From an uncultured Chlamydiae bacterium (GTDB lineage: Bacteria; Chlamydiota; Chlamydiia; Chlamydiales; SM23-39): 64,000 bases of DNA. Position 1 is the first letter of the stretch; each line of letters begins with the position of its first letter. Location: assembly GCA_903893545.1 (NCBI GenBank), contig CAITMJ010000018.1, positions 62,001-126,000 on the forward strand. The letters run 5' to 3'. This document shows positions 1-9,018 of the stretch, in pieces. The notes beneath the pieces were generated by a model. That model was not told the DNA's origin. It made no database searches and worked only from the letters and a program-made list of their open reading frames with translations. Position numbers and translations under genes: made by a program.

Positions 1-168
1 TTCGATAATCTCATTGAGAGAAGCTCCTTGCGGCACCTCGAGCAAGCGATGCATTTTTTGAAGCTGTGGATCGTTCTCGAGATCAAAGCTCTCTTCTTCC
101 GTACGCTCTTTTGCGTTCTTCTTTAAAAAGGAAAACAGCTCTTGATGAAATGGACTTAAATCAGACAT
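1..168 (-). CDS. Hypothetical protein, 3' end cut by the window edge
   Basis: The frame opens with ATG at 168 and stays open for 56 codons to the window edge, so only the N-terminus is seen. The visible part is charged and probably helical (begins MSDLSPFHQE), with no motif I recognise. It lies 75 bp downstream of the msbA stop on the same strand, so it may be the last visible gene of the accA–msbA group. No good Shine-Dalgarno sequence precedes the ATG. Codon use looks like that of its neighbours. Function unknown. Confidence 0.5.
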   Translation of the reverse strand, partial: MSDLSPFHQELFSFLKKNAKERTEEESFDLENDPQLQKMHRLLEVPQGASLNEIIE

Positions 169-243
169 AGCCCAGAAGGAATACTCTCCAAACCCTCTTT
201 AAGTCAATAAAAAATTTCTTAACAATTGCGCGTAGGCACCCGC

Positions 244-2160
244 CTATTCAGAAGCGAGCATCGATTCTTGGCCGTGGTAGATTTCCCACATCTTGCGAAA
301 CGGTGGGCATATTTGAAGAAGCTCGTCGATGGTCCCTTCCGCTAATTTACGCCCTTTTTCGAGAAAGACGATCTTATCGGCGTGCTCGATGGTAGAGAGG
401 CGATGGGCGATGAGGATTTGGGTTACTTGGCCTTGGAGTCTTTGAATCGCTAATTGAATCCGGTTTTCGGAAATGGCATCCAAAGACGAGGTCGCCTCAT
501 CCATGACGAGAATGGGGGCTTTTTTCACAAGTGCGCGCGCAATTGCAAGGCGCTGTTGCTGACCGCCGGAGAGCGTTTTGCCCATTTCTGCAAGCAATGT
601 GTCGTATTGTTTAGGCAGATCCACGATAAATTCATGCGCATAAGCTTTTTCAGCAGCTTCCATGAGATCGGCACGGGAAAAAGCTCGACCAAAGGCGATA
701 TTTTCTGCAACGGTATCGAAAAAGAGAAATGGCTTTTGAGGAACAAAGGCGATCTGTTCGCGCAGCGACTTTTGCGTAAATGTATCGAGCGATATGCCGT
801 CGATCCGGATCTCCCCTTTTTGAATGTCATAGAGGCGCGGCAATAGTTGGACAATGGTCGATTTTCCTGCGCCAGTGGCGCCGACAAGAGCGACGATCTC
901 CCCTTTTTTCACGGTGAAACTCAAATCTTTGATCACCCAATCGCCTTGGTATTTAAACCAGACATGGTCAAATTCGATCTTGTTTTTAAACTCTTGGAAG
1001 TCGATCGCCCCTTCTCGATCTTGAATCTGGGGCTTGATGTTGAGCACTTCAAACATTCTCTCCGCAGCGACAACTCCTTTTTGAACATTGGCATTTTCTT
1101 CCGCAAATTTTTTGACAGGCTCGTAAAAAAGATGAAGTAGACCGCAAAACATGAGGAGCTGTCCAACTGTCATATGGAGGGCGTGCAGTCCGAAAAGAAT
1201 GACAATCGCAAGACAAGCGGTAGCGATCAGATGGAGAAGAGGGCGGGTCAATAGGCCGTATTTTGCACTCTTGCTCTCGAGCATCGCCATCCGGTCGTTT
1301 TGCTCTTTATATTTACGGAGGGAAAAGGCCTCCATGGCAAAAATTTTCACAGTTTGGATCCCAGCAAGAAAATCGAGAAGGACGGAAGAAAAGGTCTCTT
1401 GATTTTTTTGCAATTGACGGGTGATTTGCTTGACCCGCTTGGTGAGGAAAATCACCGGCATTACAATGAGCGGAAGACCTAGAAAGATAATCATCGACAG
1501 CTTCCAAGAGAGATAAAAGCAGCCGAGCAGCGTAGAGAGAATGGTAAATGGCGTTTGGAAATAATTGGTCAAACACGAGTTTAAAGAGGCAGAGATTTGC
1601 CCGGCATCCCCGACGGCGCGAGAAGAGAGGCTACCGAGATTCTGCTCCTGGTAAAAACTTAAAGGGAGCGACTGAATATGCTCAAAGTATTGCTGCCTTA
1701 AGTCTCTAGTCACCCTGATCGATAGAAGCTGGGTCAAATAGCGGGCAATAAAGAGGGTTACCGCCTTGAAACAGGCAACGGCGACGAGGATTAGGATGAG
1801 AAGAGAAAAGTTCTGCTCTATGTCCAAATACGCAGAAATTTTGTGCATGATCCAAGAAAGAGGGTTTGAGTCTTTTTTTCCTGCAAGGTAGTGCGCTACA
1901 TCTTTTTTGGAGACAACGCCGTCATCATTCTGGTCGATCTCCTTCCAACGCTTCAAAACCTCATCGATTTTGATTTTATCTTTGATTTTCTTATCGGGGC
2001 TAAAGAGGGTAAAAAAATCAGCGCCGGTGTTGGCCATAAGACCGAGAGAAAACATCTCGCACTGGTTAGCCACCGTGGAAAAAAGGAGGCTGACCAGAGT
2101 CAGGATCGCAAGTGTTAGGTGGCGGCTATTTCGAAGAGCTGCCTGCAGAAGTAGTTTCAT
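244..2160 (-). CDS. msbA: Lipid A/lipid ABC exporter, MsbA family, with an EF-hand-like loop
   Basis: A 638-residue half-transporter that should flip lipid A core or a related lipid across the inner membrane as a homodimer. Transmembrane helices cover about residues 15–350 and the nucleotide-binding domain about 395–630: Walker [10 protein letters not shown] at 427–435, Q-loop Gln475, signature LSGGQ at 530–534, Walker B LVMDE at 551–555, H-loop His586. It is longer than E. coli MsbA (about 580) because a charged segment of about 60 residues lies between TM1 and TM2; it contains a canonical EF-hand loop, Asp76 to Asp87. The start overlaps the accA stop by 35 bp, so the two are probably co-transcribed. 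The same msbA–accA neighbourhood exists in Chlamydia (CT264–CT265 as I recall). Family assignment is firm; the exact substrate is inferred. Confidence 0.9.
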   Translation of the reverse strand: MKLLLQAALRNSRHLTLAILTLVSLLFSTVANQCEMFSLGLMANTGADFFTLFSPDKKIKDKIKIDEVLKRWKEIDQNDDGVVSKKDVAHYLAGKKDSNPLSWIMHKISAYLDIEQNFSLLILILVAVACFKAVTLFIARYLTQLLSIRVTRDLRQQYFEHIQSLPLSFYQEQNLGSLSSRAVGDAGQISASLNSCLTNYFQTPFTILSTLLGCFYLSWKLSMIIFLGLPLIVMPVIFLTKRVKQITRQLQKNQETFSSVLLDFLAGIQTVKIFAMEAFSLRKYKEQNDRMAMLESKSAKYGLLTRPLLHLIATACLAIVILFGLHALHMTVGQLLMFCGLLHLFYEPVKKFAEENANVQKGVVAAERMFEVLNIKPQIQDREGAIDFQEFKNKIEFDHVWFKYQGDWVIKDLSFTVKKGEIVALVGATGAGKSTIVQLLPRLYDIQKGEIRIDGISLDTFTQKSLREQIAFVPQKPFLFFDTVAENIAFGRAFSRADLMEAAEKAYAHEFIVDLPKQYDTLLAEMGKTLSGGQQQRLAIARALVKKAPILVMDEATSSLDAISENRIQLAIQRLQGQVTQILIAHRLSTIEHADKIVFLEKGRKLAEGTIDELLQICPPFRKMWEIYHGQESMLASE

Positions 2161-3130
2161 GAATCACTGTTTTCGAATGATGTGATTCAAATTTGCCCAT
2201 TTTGCGGAATTTTTGGTAGCGATTTTCTAGGAGAACGTCAGAAGATATGCTAAAAAGAGCTTCAATCGACTCCTGGATGAACTTTTTAACGCTATCAAAG
2301 ACCGCTTTGTGATCAAAATGGGCCCCACCGAGAGGTTCTTGAATGATTTTATCGATAATTCCCAGTTCGATTAAATCTTCAGCGTGCATTTTCAAGGCAG
2401 AGGCTGCAACCGAATTTTTGCTGGCATCTTTCCAAAGAATCGAGGCGCACCCTTCCGGGGAAATCACAGAATAGTACGAATGCTCGAGCATCCCGATCGT
2501 ATCGCCAATGCCAATCCCGAGCGCCCCTCCAGAACACCCTTCTCCAATGAGAAGAACGATGATCGGAGTCGGCAGGCGCGCCATCTCCGCAAGATTACTT
2601 GCAATCGCCCACCCCTGTCCCCTTTCCTCTGCGGTAAGTCCCGGATAAGCCCCCGGAGTGTCGAGGAAGGTAATGACGGGGATCTGGAATTTTGCAGCCA
2701 GGCGCATCAGGCGCATCGCCTTGCGATACCCTTCAGGATGAGGCATTCCGAAATTGCGCAAAATACGGCTCTCCGTGTCTTTTCCCTTTTCCTGCCCGAT
2801 CACCATGAATTTTTGGCCGCCGATTTTCGCAAGGCCACCGATGATTGCCCGGTCGTCTTGGAATGTCCGATCTCCAAAAAGTTCGACAAATTCTTCGCAA
2901 ATATTTTGGATGTAGTCGATCGAATGGGGCCTTTGCGGATGACGGCAAATAGAGACCCTTTCCCACGGTTTTAATTGAGAATAGACGCTGACCTTTAATT
3001 CCTTGAGCTTTTTCTCCATATCGAGCATTTCTTCCTGCGTCCAGAGCGAATTATTCTTATTCTGCTCTTTGAGACGGTCTAAAGTCTGCTGTACTTCGAG
3101 AATTTGTTTTTCATGGGCTAAGATGGTCAT
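2126..3130 (-). CDS. accA: Acetyl-CoA carboxylase carboxyltransferase subunit alpha
   Basis: AccA pairs with AccD to transfer CO2 from carboxybiotin to acetyl-CoA, giving malonyl-CoA for fatty acid synthesis in the cytoplasm. The 334 residues match the family length (about 320). Visible hallmarks are a helical N-terminus, the block [15 protein letters not shown], the region [15 protein letters not shown], and the oxyanion-type loop [12 protein letters not shown] of the crotonase fold. The ATG overlaps the stop of the upstream L,D-transpeptidase gene as ATGA (3127–3130), and the 3' end overlaps msbA. The partner accD is not in the window. The FabI gene at 59.6 kb belongs to the same pathway. 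Confidence 0.95.
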   Translation of the reverse strand: MTILAHEKQILEVQQTLDRLKEQNKNNSLWTQEEMLDMEKKLKELKVSVYSQLKPWERVSICRHPQRPHSIDYIQNICEEFVELFGDRTFQDDRAIIGGLAKIGGQKFMVIGQEKGKDTESRILRNFGMPHPEGYRKAMRLMRLAAKFQIPVITFLDTPGAYPGLTAEERGQGWAIASNLAEMARLPTPIIVLLIGEGCSGGALGIGIGDTIGMLEHSYYSVISPEGCASILWKDASKNSVAASALKMHAEDLIELGIIDKIIQEPLGGAHFDHKAVFDSVKKFIQESIEALFSISSDVLLENRYQKFRKMGKFESHHSKTVIHETTSAGSSSK

Positions 3131-4164
3131 TGGATATTCTTTTCAACTCCTGGCAATGTTGCGTCGCGAAAATCTTTCACAATTTCAACGACAGTTGGTT
3201 TGGTTAAAATAATGGCAAAAAGCTCTTCGATATCTTCGGAAGCTAAGCGAACGCATCCATCGCTTTCATATTTGCCCAATTTGGCTCTATCTTCGACAAG
3301 AAAACCAGTGGCCGGATCATTTGTCCAAGGAGCGCCGTGTAGGCCGAGTCCTTTTGCCTCTTCACTGCAGTTTTCTAGTTCCTTATCAAAGGGGATCCAG
3401 CGAGTGCCAAATACGCGGATCATCTCGATTTTTTGATCTTGGAAAAATCCCGTCGTATCGGGCTTATAAATAGCCACTTTTTCTCCGATCAAATACTTAC
3501 CAACCGGTGTCAAATAACCCGATGTGCGAGCAGAATCGACCCTACCAGCTCCAACGCGATAGGTTTTGAGTAAAACTCTTTCCTTGGCGTCATTGTCGAT
3601 GTAATAAAAAAGCATGCGGCATCTCGAGAGATCGACAAGCAAGTGGAAACTGATCTCTTTGTCTTTGCGGAACACATTGAAGCGATCGCCGGGAGAAATT
3701 TTTTGTGTAAAATAATCGAGTTTGCGGTTGAGGCTTCTTGCGATAAAGTGCCTAGAAGTCTCGTAGTGGCTCGCATAATCTGCCACCCATGCCGGACGCC
3801 CTTTCATCCAGGGAACGCGGCTAGTAAAAGAAATCGTCTCCACGATGGGGAGCTTCGAAGAATCAAGAGCAAACAGGCGAGCGATTCGATCTACCGTTGG
3901 AAGGTCGTCTGCAGCTACCAAAGCGCCGCTCTCTTTTTTAGGAGCAACTGAGATCGCCTTTACCGGGATTTGCTTCATCGGCGATGGAAGAGTGATTTTT
4001 TCCTCTTTTTTCACCTCTGCTATTTTGGAGCTGACGGAAATCTCGACCACCTGGGGCGCGACTTTCTTCGGTTCTGTCTTCCCATTTTTTTTCACCCATG
4101 CAACGACGCCAATGCTTGCGAAAAGAACGAAAGATCCAATCAAAAAATTCCTTGTTGCCGACAC
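3127..4164 (-). CDS. L,D-transpeptidase (YkuD domain), membrane-anchored
   Basis: 345 residues. A single N-terminal hydrophobic segment (about 7–24) anchors it in the inner membrane with the rest periplasmic. The YkuD catalytic signature is at the C-terminus: His276 in GLHGAPW and S301-DG-C304-V-R306, with Cys304 the predicted nucleophile. L,D-transpeptidases form 3-3 peptidoglycan cross-links or attach proteins to the wall. A short stretch about 150–180 resembles a degenerate LysM-like region, which is uncertain. It sits in an ATGA-overlapping operon with accA, between accA and the CT266-like gene, which I recall as neighbours in C. trachomatis; it is therefore either an insertion here or a loss in Chlamydia. 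Domain call is firm; cellular role is inferred. Confidence 0.88.
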   Translation of the reverse strand: MSATRNFLIGSFVLFASIGVVAWVKKNGKTEPKKVAPQVVEISVSSKIAEVKKEEKITLPSPMKQIPVKAISVAPKKESGALVAADDLPTVDRIARLFALDSSKLPIVETISFTSRVPWMKGRPAWVADYASHYETSRHFIARSLNRKLDYFTQKISPGDRFNVFRKDKEISFHLLVDLSRCRMLFYYIDNDAKERVLLKTYRVGAGRVDSARTSGYLTPVGKYLIGEKVAIYKPDTTGFFQDQKIEMIRVFGTRWIPFDKELENCSEEAKGLGLHGAPWTNDPATGFLVEDRAKLGKYESDGCVRLASEDIEELFAIILTKPTVVEIVKDFRDATLPGVEKNIQ

Positions 4165-4234
4165 CTTGTAAGCTCCTACTATTCGTTGAAGCTATTATCC
4201 TGTTGAAAAGACTATTTGGCAACTACTGAAAAGA

Positions 4235-5284
4235 CTACTTGAGCGCAAAGAATACTTTATTTGATAAAGGAGAAAGCCAGAAAGCTAGGAGAAAGCTTGA
4301 ACCCCAATAACTTTTGCTCCCTGCAAGGGGGATCAATTCAATTTTTAATGGACGATCTATTTCTAGGGTCATCCCATCAAAATGGATCGTTGAGGCCTCC
4401 CCTGAAAAGCGCTGGAGGCTTTTTGGCTTAAAAAGGGCATTGCCGATCCGGCACTCACTTGCCTCCACGTAAAAGACAAAGGCCATGGGCTTTTCAAAGG
4501 AAATCCCAAAACTATAGAGGGCAAAAGCCGTCTCGGCCTGTTTCTCTACTTGAAACCAGACATCTTTCTGGGCAGAAGAGCAAAACCAGGGCCCTTCCGC
4601 CTGGCAAATGCCAAATAAATTGGAGTTGGTCAAAGGGTGGGCATGGGGACCGAATGCCAAAATTCGAGAAGAGCCGCTCTTCATGGCGCCTATACTCGCT
4701 TTAGACCCCTCTAAAGTCCATACGGCCTTTTCTTCTTTAAAAGGAGGTATTTCAAGCTGAATTTTTTGTTGATGCAGGAAGGAGAAAAACGGCGAATTGG
4801 GAAGCGCAGGAGAATAGAGCTCATCAGCTTCTAAAGTTTTGCCGATTGCCTGCAAGAATAAGGCGCACGAGAGACGCGTCTCTTCTTCATTATATTCTTT
4901 TTCCGACGTCCAAAGTGTCCAAAAACCCCCAGAAACGATCGGCGCTAACTGCTTAGCTAACTTCACTGCCAATTCTTTTTTCCCCGCCAAGGCCAAAAGA
5001 AGAACAAATTGGCACTGAACGGCAATGCTTGGGAAAATACCGTCTGGCCATTCTATCGCTTCAGGTTCTCTTTCTTTGAGTAAAGAGCGCAAAAGAGCTG
5101 TTGGAGGAAATTTTTTGCCAATAGGAGCATTCAGCAGCACTTCAAACAAAGAGCTGCGCCCCAATGCAAAAACCTCACGAACCTGACAGTAATGTTCAAG
5201 TGCATTTTGAGAATCAAGAAGAGGCCGAAATTCATCAGCCTCAAAATGATTGAAATGTTCTACCCACGGCGAAATAACAGACAT
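4235..5284 (-). CDS. Conserved chlamydial hypothetical protein (CT266-like by position)
   Basis: 349 residues, no signal peptide and no transmembrane segment. I recognise no catalytic motif. The N-terminal half looks helical, perhaps with TPR-like character (about 80–170), and the C-terminal half, rich in aromatic and small residues, looks beta-rich. The gene lies between the accA group and the HU/IHF gene, the position held by the hypothetical gene CT266 in C. trachomatis (recalled order CT265 accA, CT266, CT267 ihfA). Homology to CT266 is inferred from position, not from an alignment. It begins 12 bp after the HU-like stop, so it is probably transcribed with it. Function unknown. Confidence 0.75.
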   Translation of the reverse strand: MSVISPWVEHFNHFEADEFRPLLDSQNALEHYCQVREVFALGRSSLFEVLLNAPIGKKFPPTALLRSLLKEREPEAIEWPDGIFPSIAVQCQFVLLLALAGKKELAVKLAKQLAPIVSGGFWTLWTSEKEYNEEETRLSCALFLQAIGKTLEADELYSPALPNSPFFSFLHQQKIQLEIPPFKEEKAVWTLEGSKASIGAMKSGSSRILAFGPHAHPLTNSNLFGICQAEGPWFCSSAQKDVWFQVEKQAETAFALYSFGISFEKPMAFVFYVEASECRIGNALFKPKSLQRFSGEASTIHFDGMTLEIDRPLKIELIPLAGSKSYWGSSFLLAFWLSPLSNKVFFALK

Positions 5285-5295
5285 AAAAACAGCAG

Positions 5296-5580
5296 CTATT
5301 CAATCAGCTTGCGCATTTTCTTACCAGGAGTAAATTTCACAGCTTTACGAGCTGGAATCACGATCGGAACCGCAGCATTTTTAGGGTTGCGCCCGATCTT
5401 TTGTTTTCGCTCGACAATTTCAAAAACTCCGAAATCGCGGAATTCTAATCGATCTCCTTGCGAAAGAGTATCTGTCATAGCATCTAGAAACGCCTGAATC
5501 ACATTTCGAACATCATTTGGATGTAAGCCTCTTGCTTGCGAAATGTTTTGAATCAGCTTCTTTTTAGTGATCGTCGCCAT
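5296..5580 (-). CDS. HU/IHF family DNA-binding protein
   Basis: About 94 residues starting MATITKK. It shows the whole HU/IHF fold: N-terminal helices, RDFGVFEIVERKQKIGRNP leading into the DNA-bending arm with the conserved RNP, and a C-terminal helix ending KLIE. It bends and compacts DNA as a dimer. I chose ATG at 5580 because an AAGGAG lies 7–8 nt upstream and the length fits the family (90–100). A longer reading from TTG at 5637 adds 19 residues and also has a fair ribosome site, so it cannot be excluded. The position matches ihfA/himD (CT267 as I recall). Whether it acts as HU or as a sequence-specific IHF subunit cannot be told here. Confidence 0.92.
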   Translation of the reverse strand: MATITKKKLIQNISQARGLHPNDVRNVIQAFLDAMTDTLSQGDRLEFRDFGVFEIVERKQKIGRNPKNAAVPIVIPARKAVKFTPGKKMRKLIE

Positions 5581-5779
5581 ATCCAGGCTCCTTGCTTCGG
5601 TTTTCGACATTGTCTTATCTGGAATGTTTTCAGACAAGCTGTTTATCTCCTTATTTGAGCTATCGAGAACAACCTTTTACTCCCGATGAACCAACTCAAA
5701 TTTTTTCCCAATTGTAGAAGCGTATCCGCTTCCACATAAGGGGGTTCACGAGTTCAAAATAATGATTGCCGAATATTTT

Positions 5780-7057
5780 TCAAATAGAATTTATTATCCG
5801 AAGCAAGATTCGTTTTTTCTTGCCCGCGCTTAAGATGAGATACATGCCATCGACGAGATGCTCTTCTGATAGAACAAGAGAAGGATCTTCCACCCGTTCG
5901 TTATTGAGATAAGCGCCCCCATTTTTAATGAGGCGAGAAGCTTCTCCCTTACTTGGTAAAAGACCAATTTTGACAGCGACATCGACATATTTTTGACCGA
6001 CGACTTCACTTTTATTTAAATCTGCATTCGGCATGTCTTTAGAAAGTTCCGAGAGCACCTCTGCGTTAAGCGTCGCTTTTGCGCCAGGTCCCATCCCCTC
6101 TGTTACGCGAAGAGCAGTTTCTAATCCTTGCTCTCCATGCACAAAACGGGTCACTTCGCAGGCTAAGAGTTTTTGCGCCGAATTAGGGACATAATCAGAC
6201 CCTTGCATCTGTGCTCCAAGTGCCTCAATCTGCTCGATGGGAAGAAAGGTTAACATCTTGAGCAGCCGAATCACATCAGCATCTGGAATGCCATAAAGAT
6301 ATTGGAAAAACTGGTAAGGCGTCAGCTTATCGGAAGAGAGCCAAACCGCTCCTCCTTCGCTCTTGCCAAATTTCTTGCCATCGCTACGAGTCAGGAGCGG
6401 AAAAGTGAGGCCAAAGAGCTGCGCGCCCCCGAGCTTGCGGTTGAGTTCTGTGCCAGCTGTGATATTGCCCCACTGATCGCTCCCGCCCATTTGCACCGTT
6501 ACGCCGTGGTGGAGATTGAGATAGTGAAAATCATAGGCTTGCAGAATTTGATAACTAAATTCGGTATAGCTAATCCCCTCTTCGGAGTTTAAACGATTGC
6601 GCACCATCTCTTTTGCGATCATCGTCCCTACGCGGAAATGTTTGCCGACATCGCGTAAAAAATCGATCAGTGAAAAACGGGAAAACCATTCGTAATTATC
6701 TACGAAAACAGGCTGAGGCGAATGGTGATGCAAGACCTTTTCAAACCAGGAACGGATCGATCGGATATTTTGATTGAGGACGGTCTCGTCCAATAAAGGG
6801 CGCTCTAGGCTTTTGCCGGAAGGATCGCCGATCCGCCCCGTAGCCCCGCCAAGCACGACATAAGGGGTATGGCCAAATCTTTGAAACCAGGCAAGGCCCA
6901 TAATCCCGACCAGGTTTCCCAAATGGAGACTCTCTGCCGTTGGATCAAAGCCAACATAGACTTTTAAAGGTTTCGAAGCAGCTTCGCGTAGCTCTTCACT
7001 CGTCACTGATTCGACAAACCCGCGCTCTTTAAGGCAGTCAAGAATATTTTTTTGCAT
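5780..7057 (-). CDS. tyrS: Tyrosyl-tRNA synthetase
   Basis: Charges tRNA-Tyr in the cytoplasm. About 425 residues, typical of bacterial TyrRS. The class I signatures are a HIGH-like HLGN in the block PTAESLHLGNLVG and a KMSKS-like KFGKSEGG. Other family blocks are YVVLGGATGRIGDPSGKS and QMGGSDQWGNITAG, and an S4 RNA-binding domain forms the C-terminus (from about residue 350, SRLIKNGGAYLNNERV). I prefer ATG 7057 over TTG 7069. No good Shine-Dalgarno precedes it: a 159 bp palindromic element ends only 4 bp upstream of the ATG, so its leader and promoter must lie in or beyond that element. Confidence 0.95.
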   Translation of the reverse strand: MQKNILDCLKERGFVESVTSEELREAASKPLKVYVGFDPTAESLHLGNLVGIMGLAWFQRFGHTPYVVLGGATGRIGDPSGKSLERPLLDETVLNQNIRSIRSWFEKVLHHHSPQPVFVDNYEWFSRFSLIDFLRDVGKHFRVGTMIAKEMVRNRLNSEEGISYTEFSYQILQAYDFHYLNLHHGVTVQMGGSDQWGNITAGTELNRKLGGAQLFGLTFPLLTRSDGKKFGKSEGGAVWLSSDKLTPYQFFQYLYGIPDADVIRLLKMLTFLPIEQIEALGAQMQGSDYVPNSAQKLLACEVTRFVHGEQGLETALRVTEGMGPGAKATLNAEVLSELSKDMPNADLNKSEVVGQKYVDVAVKIGLLPSKGEASRLIKNGGAYLNNERVEDPSLVLSEEHLVDGMYLILSAGKKKRILLRIINSI

Positions 7058-7060
7058 AGT

Positions 7061-7219
7061 TATACCCAACGTGATTCAAAAATCGGTTTTCCCTGCGTTA
7101 GCATCCGCAAAAAGACCCCGATTAGAAATAGGGGGGATCTTTTTCGCGCCGGCTACGCCTGATACAAATTCCGGGCGCCAGCTTTGGCAAAAGCCGATTT
7201 TTGAATCACGTTGGGTATA
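7061..7219. repeat. Palindromic element, copy 1 (MITE-like or structured leader)
   Basis: The ends are a near-perfect inverted repeat of about 26 bp (TATACCCAACGTGATTCAAA at the left, its complement at the right), flanked by TA. The interior contains a second hairpin, AAAAAGACCCC … GGGGGGATCTTTTT (about 7111–7147), which could terminate transcription in either direction. Read toward tyrS, the sequence matches copy 2 at 8394–8568 nearly base for base. TA ends and lack of coding capacity fit a non-autonomous element of the IS630/Tc1-mariner type, but it sits directly upstream of a start codon, which also suits a leader RNA. Confidence 0.8.
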
Positions 7220-7243
7220 TCCATGATAGCCAAGGAGGCCGTT

Positions 7244-7588
7244 TTAGGCAACAGGCGGCGCAATGAGCCGATCCATCGCCTCTTTATTCTGCAAAAATTC
7301 CTGTTTGACTCTTTCCAACACAGCTTTTACACGAGGGCTTGCATCCATTTGCACGCCTTCGCCTTGCGCGAATAAACGGAGAGGTTTTTCACCTTCTAGA
7401 AGTCGAGTTCGGATGGAAGTATTTCTGTGATATTGATTTTTGATTTTCTCTTTAATCTCATCGAGAGCTTCTTGACTGATCAACTTATCTTCTTCGCTCC
7501 AACGAGCTAAAAGCTTTTCTCTCGCTCTTCGAATGCGATCACTTTCTTTTGCAATTCTTCTTCGACTAGGGATTTTTTCATCGATCAT
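7244..7588 (-). CDS. Small charged hypothetical protein
   Basis: 114 residues, highly charged and probably helical throughout (rich in Arg, Lys and Glu), with no motif I recognise. The ATG has an excellent ribosome site (AGGAGG with 7 nt spacing), which supports it as a real gene. It is divergent from rpiA, with about 90 bp between the two starts, and lies upstream of tyrS with copy 1 of the palindromic element in between. It and rpiA are bracketed by the two element copies. It may be a small conserved chlamydial protein; function unknown. Confidence 0.65.
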   Translation of the reverse strand: MIDEKIPSRRRIAKESDRIRRAREKLLARWSEEDKLISQEALDEIKEKIKNQYHRNTSIRTRLLEGEKPLRLFAQGEGVQMDASPRVKAVLERVKQEFLQNKEAMDRLIAPPVA

Positions 7589-7677
7589 TTCAGGACCTCC
7601 TAGGGAAACCGCTCCCGATCTGAAAAAAATAACCGAAATTGATTTAAAATGCTACTATAATAAAACCAGGAGTACAT

Positions 7678-8358
7678 ATGGCGATTCAAGAAGGAAAAAA
7701 AGCAGCGGGAAGAAAAGCAGCAGAGTTGATCCAAAATGGGCAGATCGTCGGCCTTGGAACTGGATCGACAGCCGCTTGTTTTATCGACAATCTCATTTTG
7801 CGATGCAAACAAGGGCTTCAGATCGAAGCGGTCGCTAGCTCTTCAGCTTCTGCTGAGCAAGCTCGCCGAGGCCAGCTCAAAATTCTCGATATCAACGAAG
7901 TTTCTCACATCGATATCACAGTCGATGGCGCCGATGAAATCGATGCCAAAAAACGGATGGTTAAAGGAGGAGGAGGCGCTCACGTCCGAGAGAAAATCCT
8001 CGCTTCTTACTCGAGAGAAGTGGTGATCATCGTCGATGAGACAAAAGTCGTCGATGCGATCGGCCATGCAAAAGTTCCCGTCGAAATCCTCCGCTACGGA
8101 TCTTTGGCCACAGGTAAAAAACTAGAAGAGCTCGGATATCGGGGTCACTGGCGTAAAAATAAAGACAACTCTCTTTTCATCACAGAAAATGGGAACTGCC
8201 TTTTCGATATTGCCTTCAGCTCTCCCCTTCTTTCCCCTGAAAAAGACCACGAAAAAATCATCCATATTCCCGGAGTTATCGATACGGGATTTTTCTTCGG
8301 CTACGCCGGACGCGTTATCATCGGCTATAGCGACGGTTCGACCAAGACACTCCAATAA
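7678..8358 (+). CDS. rpiA: Ribose-5-phosphate isomerase A
   Basis: Interconverts ribose 5-phosphate and ribulose 5-phosphate in the non-oxidative pentose phosphate branch. The 226 residues match RpiA (about 220). Signature blocks are GLGTGSTA (phosphate loop, about 22–29), the active-site block DGADEID with its catalytic Asp, the segment KGGGGAHVREKI, and an EILRYG block. The start has AGGAG 5 nt upstream. A TATAAT at 7656–7661 may be its −10 box, but no convincing −35 is visible at 17 bp. Copy 2 of the palindromic element begins 35 bp after the stop and may supply its terminator. Confidence 0.95.
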   Translation: MAIQEGKKAAGRKAAELIQNGQIVGLGTGSTAACFIDNLILRCKQGLQIEAVASSSASAEQARRGQLKILDINEVSHIDITVDGADEIDAKKRMVKGGGGAHVREKILASYSREVVIIVDETKVVDAIGHAKVPVEILRYGSLATGKKLEELGYRGHWRKNKDNSLFITENGNCLFDIAFSSPLLSPEKDHEKIIHIPGVIDTGFFFGYAGRVIIGYSDGSTKTLQ

Positions 8359-8393
8359 CGCTTGAAAAATATCCCAAAATGGAGTAATTCAAA

Positions 8394-8568
8394 TAGGCAC
8401 AACATAGTTCAAAAATTGACTTTTTGCCAAAGCTGGCGCCCAGAATTTGCATCAGGCATAGCCGGCGCGAAAAAGATCCCCCTATTTCTAATAGGGGTCT
8501 TTTTTGCGGATGCAAAGGCTGGGATGTCAGCGCAGGGAAAAACCAATTTTTGAACTACGTTGTGTATA
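8394..8568. repeat. Palindromic element, copy 2
   Basis: 175 bp with terminal inverted repeats of about 26 bp (left end TAGGCACAACATAGTTCAAA, right end complementary to TATACACAACGTAGTTCAAA). It aligns along its whole length with the reverse complement of 7061–7219; the main difference is about 14 extra bases near 8513–8530. The core AAAAAGATCCCCCTAT TTCTA ATAGGGGTCTTTTTT (about 8470–8503) is a strong bidirectional intrinsic terminator. The right end lies 25 bp before the ptsH ATG, so both copies have the same orientation relative to the gene they precede. Confidence 0.8.
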
Positions 8569-8592
8569 GACCTACTAACCCCCGACGAACCG

Positions 8593-8886
8593 ATGAATCA
8601 AAGCACCACCCCTTCCAAAGCGAAAGCCATCTTCACCGTACTCAACGACAAAGGACTCCACACGCGTCCTTCCACAGAAATTGTCAAATGCGCAGCCAAC
8701 TTCAACGCCCAGATCACACTGACCTATAAGGACGAGCAAGTGAATGCAAAGTCCCTCTTAGGCATCCTTTTCTTGGCGGCGGAAAGAGGGGCTAAAATCA
8801 CCATTGAAGCAGAAGGCCCTGACGCCGAAGCGGCAGTGGCGGCGATCCTAAAGCTCGCCAACAACCGCTTCCACATCAAATATTAA
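8593..8886 (+). CDS. ptsH: HPr-like phosphocarrier protein
   Basis: About 97 residues. HPr carries phosphate from PEP-dependent Enzyme I on a histidine. The active-site block GLHTRPST places His23 (from the ATG at 8593), and Ser54 in NAKSLLGIL is the regulatory serine position used by HPr kinase. The body is the usual open-faced beta-sandwich length. Enzyme I is not adjacent in this window, unlike the recalled ptsH–ptsI pair of Chlamydia. In organisms with few sugar permeases the system may be mainly regulatory. A TTG start at 8560 would lie inside the repeat element, so ATG 8593 is preferred, though without a clear ribosome site. A hairpin terminator follows. Confidence 0.9.
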   Translation: MNQSTTPSKAKAIFTVLNDKGLHTRPSTEIVKCAANFNAQITLTYKDEQVNAKSLLGILFLAAERGAKITIEAEGPDAEAAVAAILKLANNRFHIKY

Positions 8887-8905
8887 AAGACAAAAATCGA
8901 CGATG

Positions 8906-8957
8906 AAACGATAAAAAAACCTTCGCGGCAAAGCCGCGGGAGTTCTTCTTATCGTTT
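8906..8957 (+). terminator. Terminator-like hairpin after ptsH
   Basis: AAACGATA … CCTTCGCGGC AAA GCCGCGGGAG … TATCGTTT forms a long imperfect stem with a GC-rich tip. It lies 20 bp after the ptsH stop and between convergent ptsH and pepF, so it could serve either strand. The run of A on the left arm gives a U-run for minus-strand transcripts. Confidence 0.6.
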
Positions 8958-9018
8958 TCTCGTTCTATCTTTCCTATCGTTGAGCTTGTCGCTCGCCCAA
9001 AAATCCTCGCCTGACTTC

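Noticed and set aside
454..846. Open frame of 130 codons on the plus strand inside msbA
   Set aside because: Antisense shadow of a strong ABC-transporter gene, with no ribosome site.
5710..5740. Hairpin GAAGCG TATC CGCTTC between tyrS and the HU gene
   Set aside because: A 6 bp stem without a T-run on either strand; too weak to call a terminator or riboswitch.
8560..8592. TTG start at 8560 for ptsH, adding 11 residues
   Set aside because: It would begin inside the palindromic element, and the HPr fold needs no such extension.
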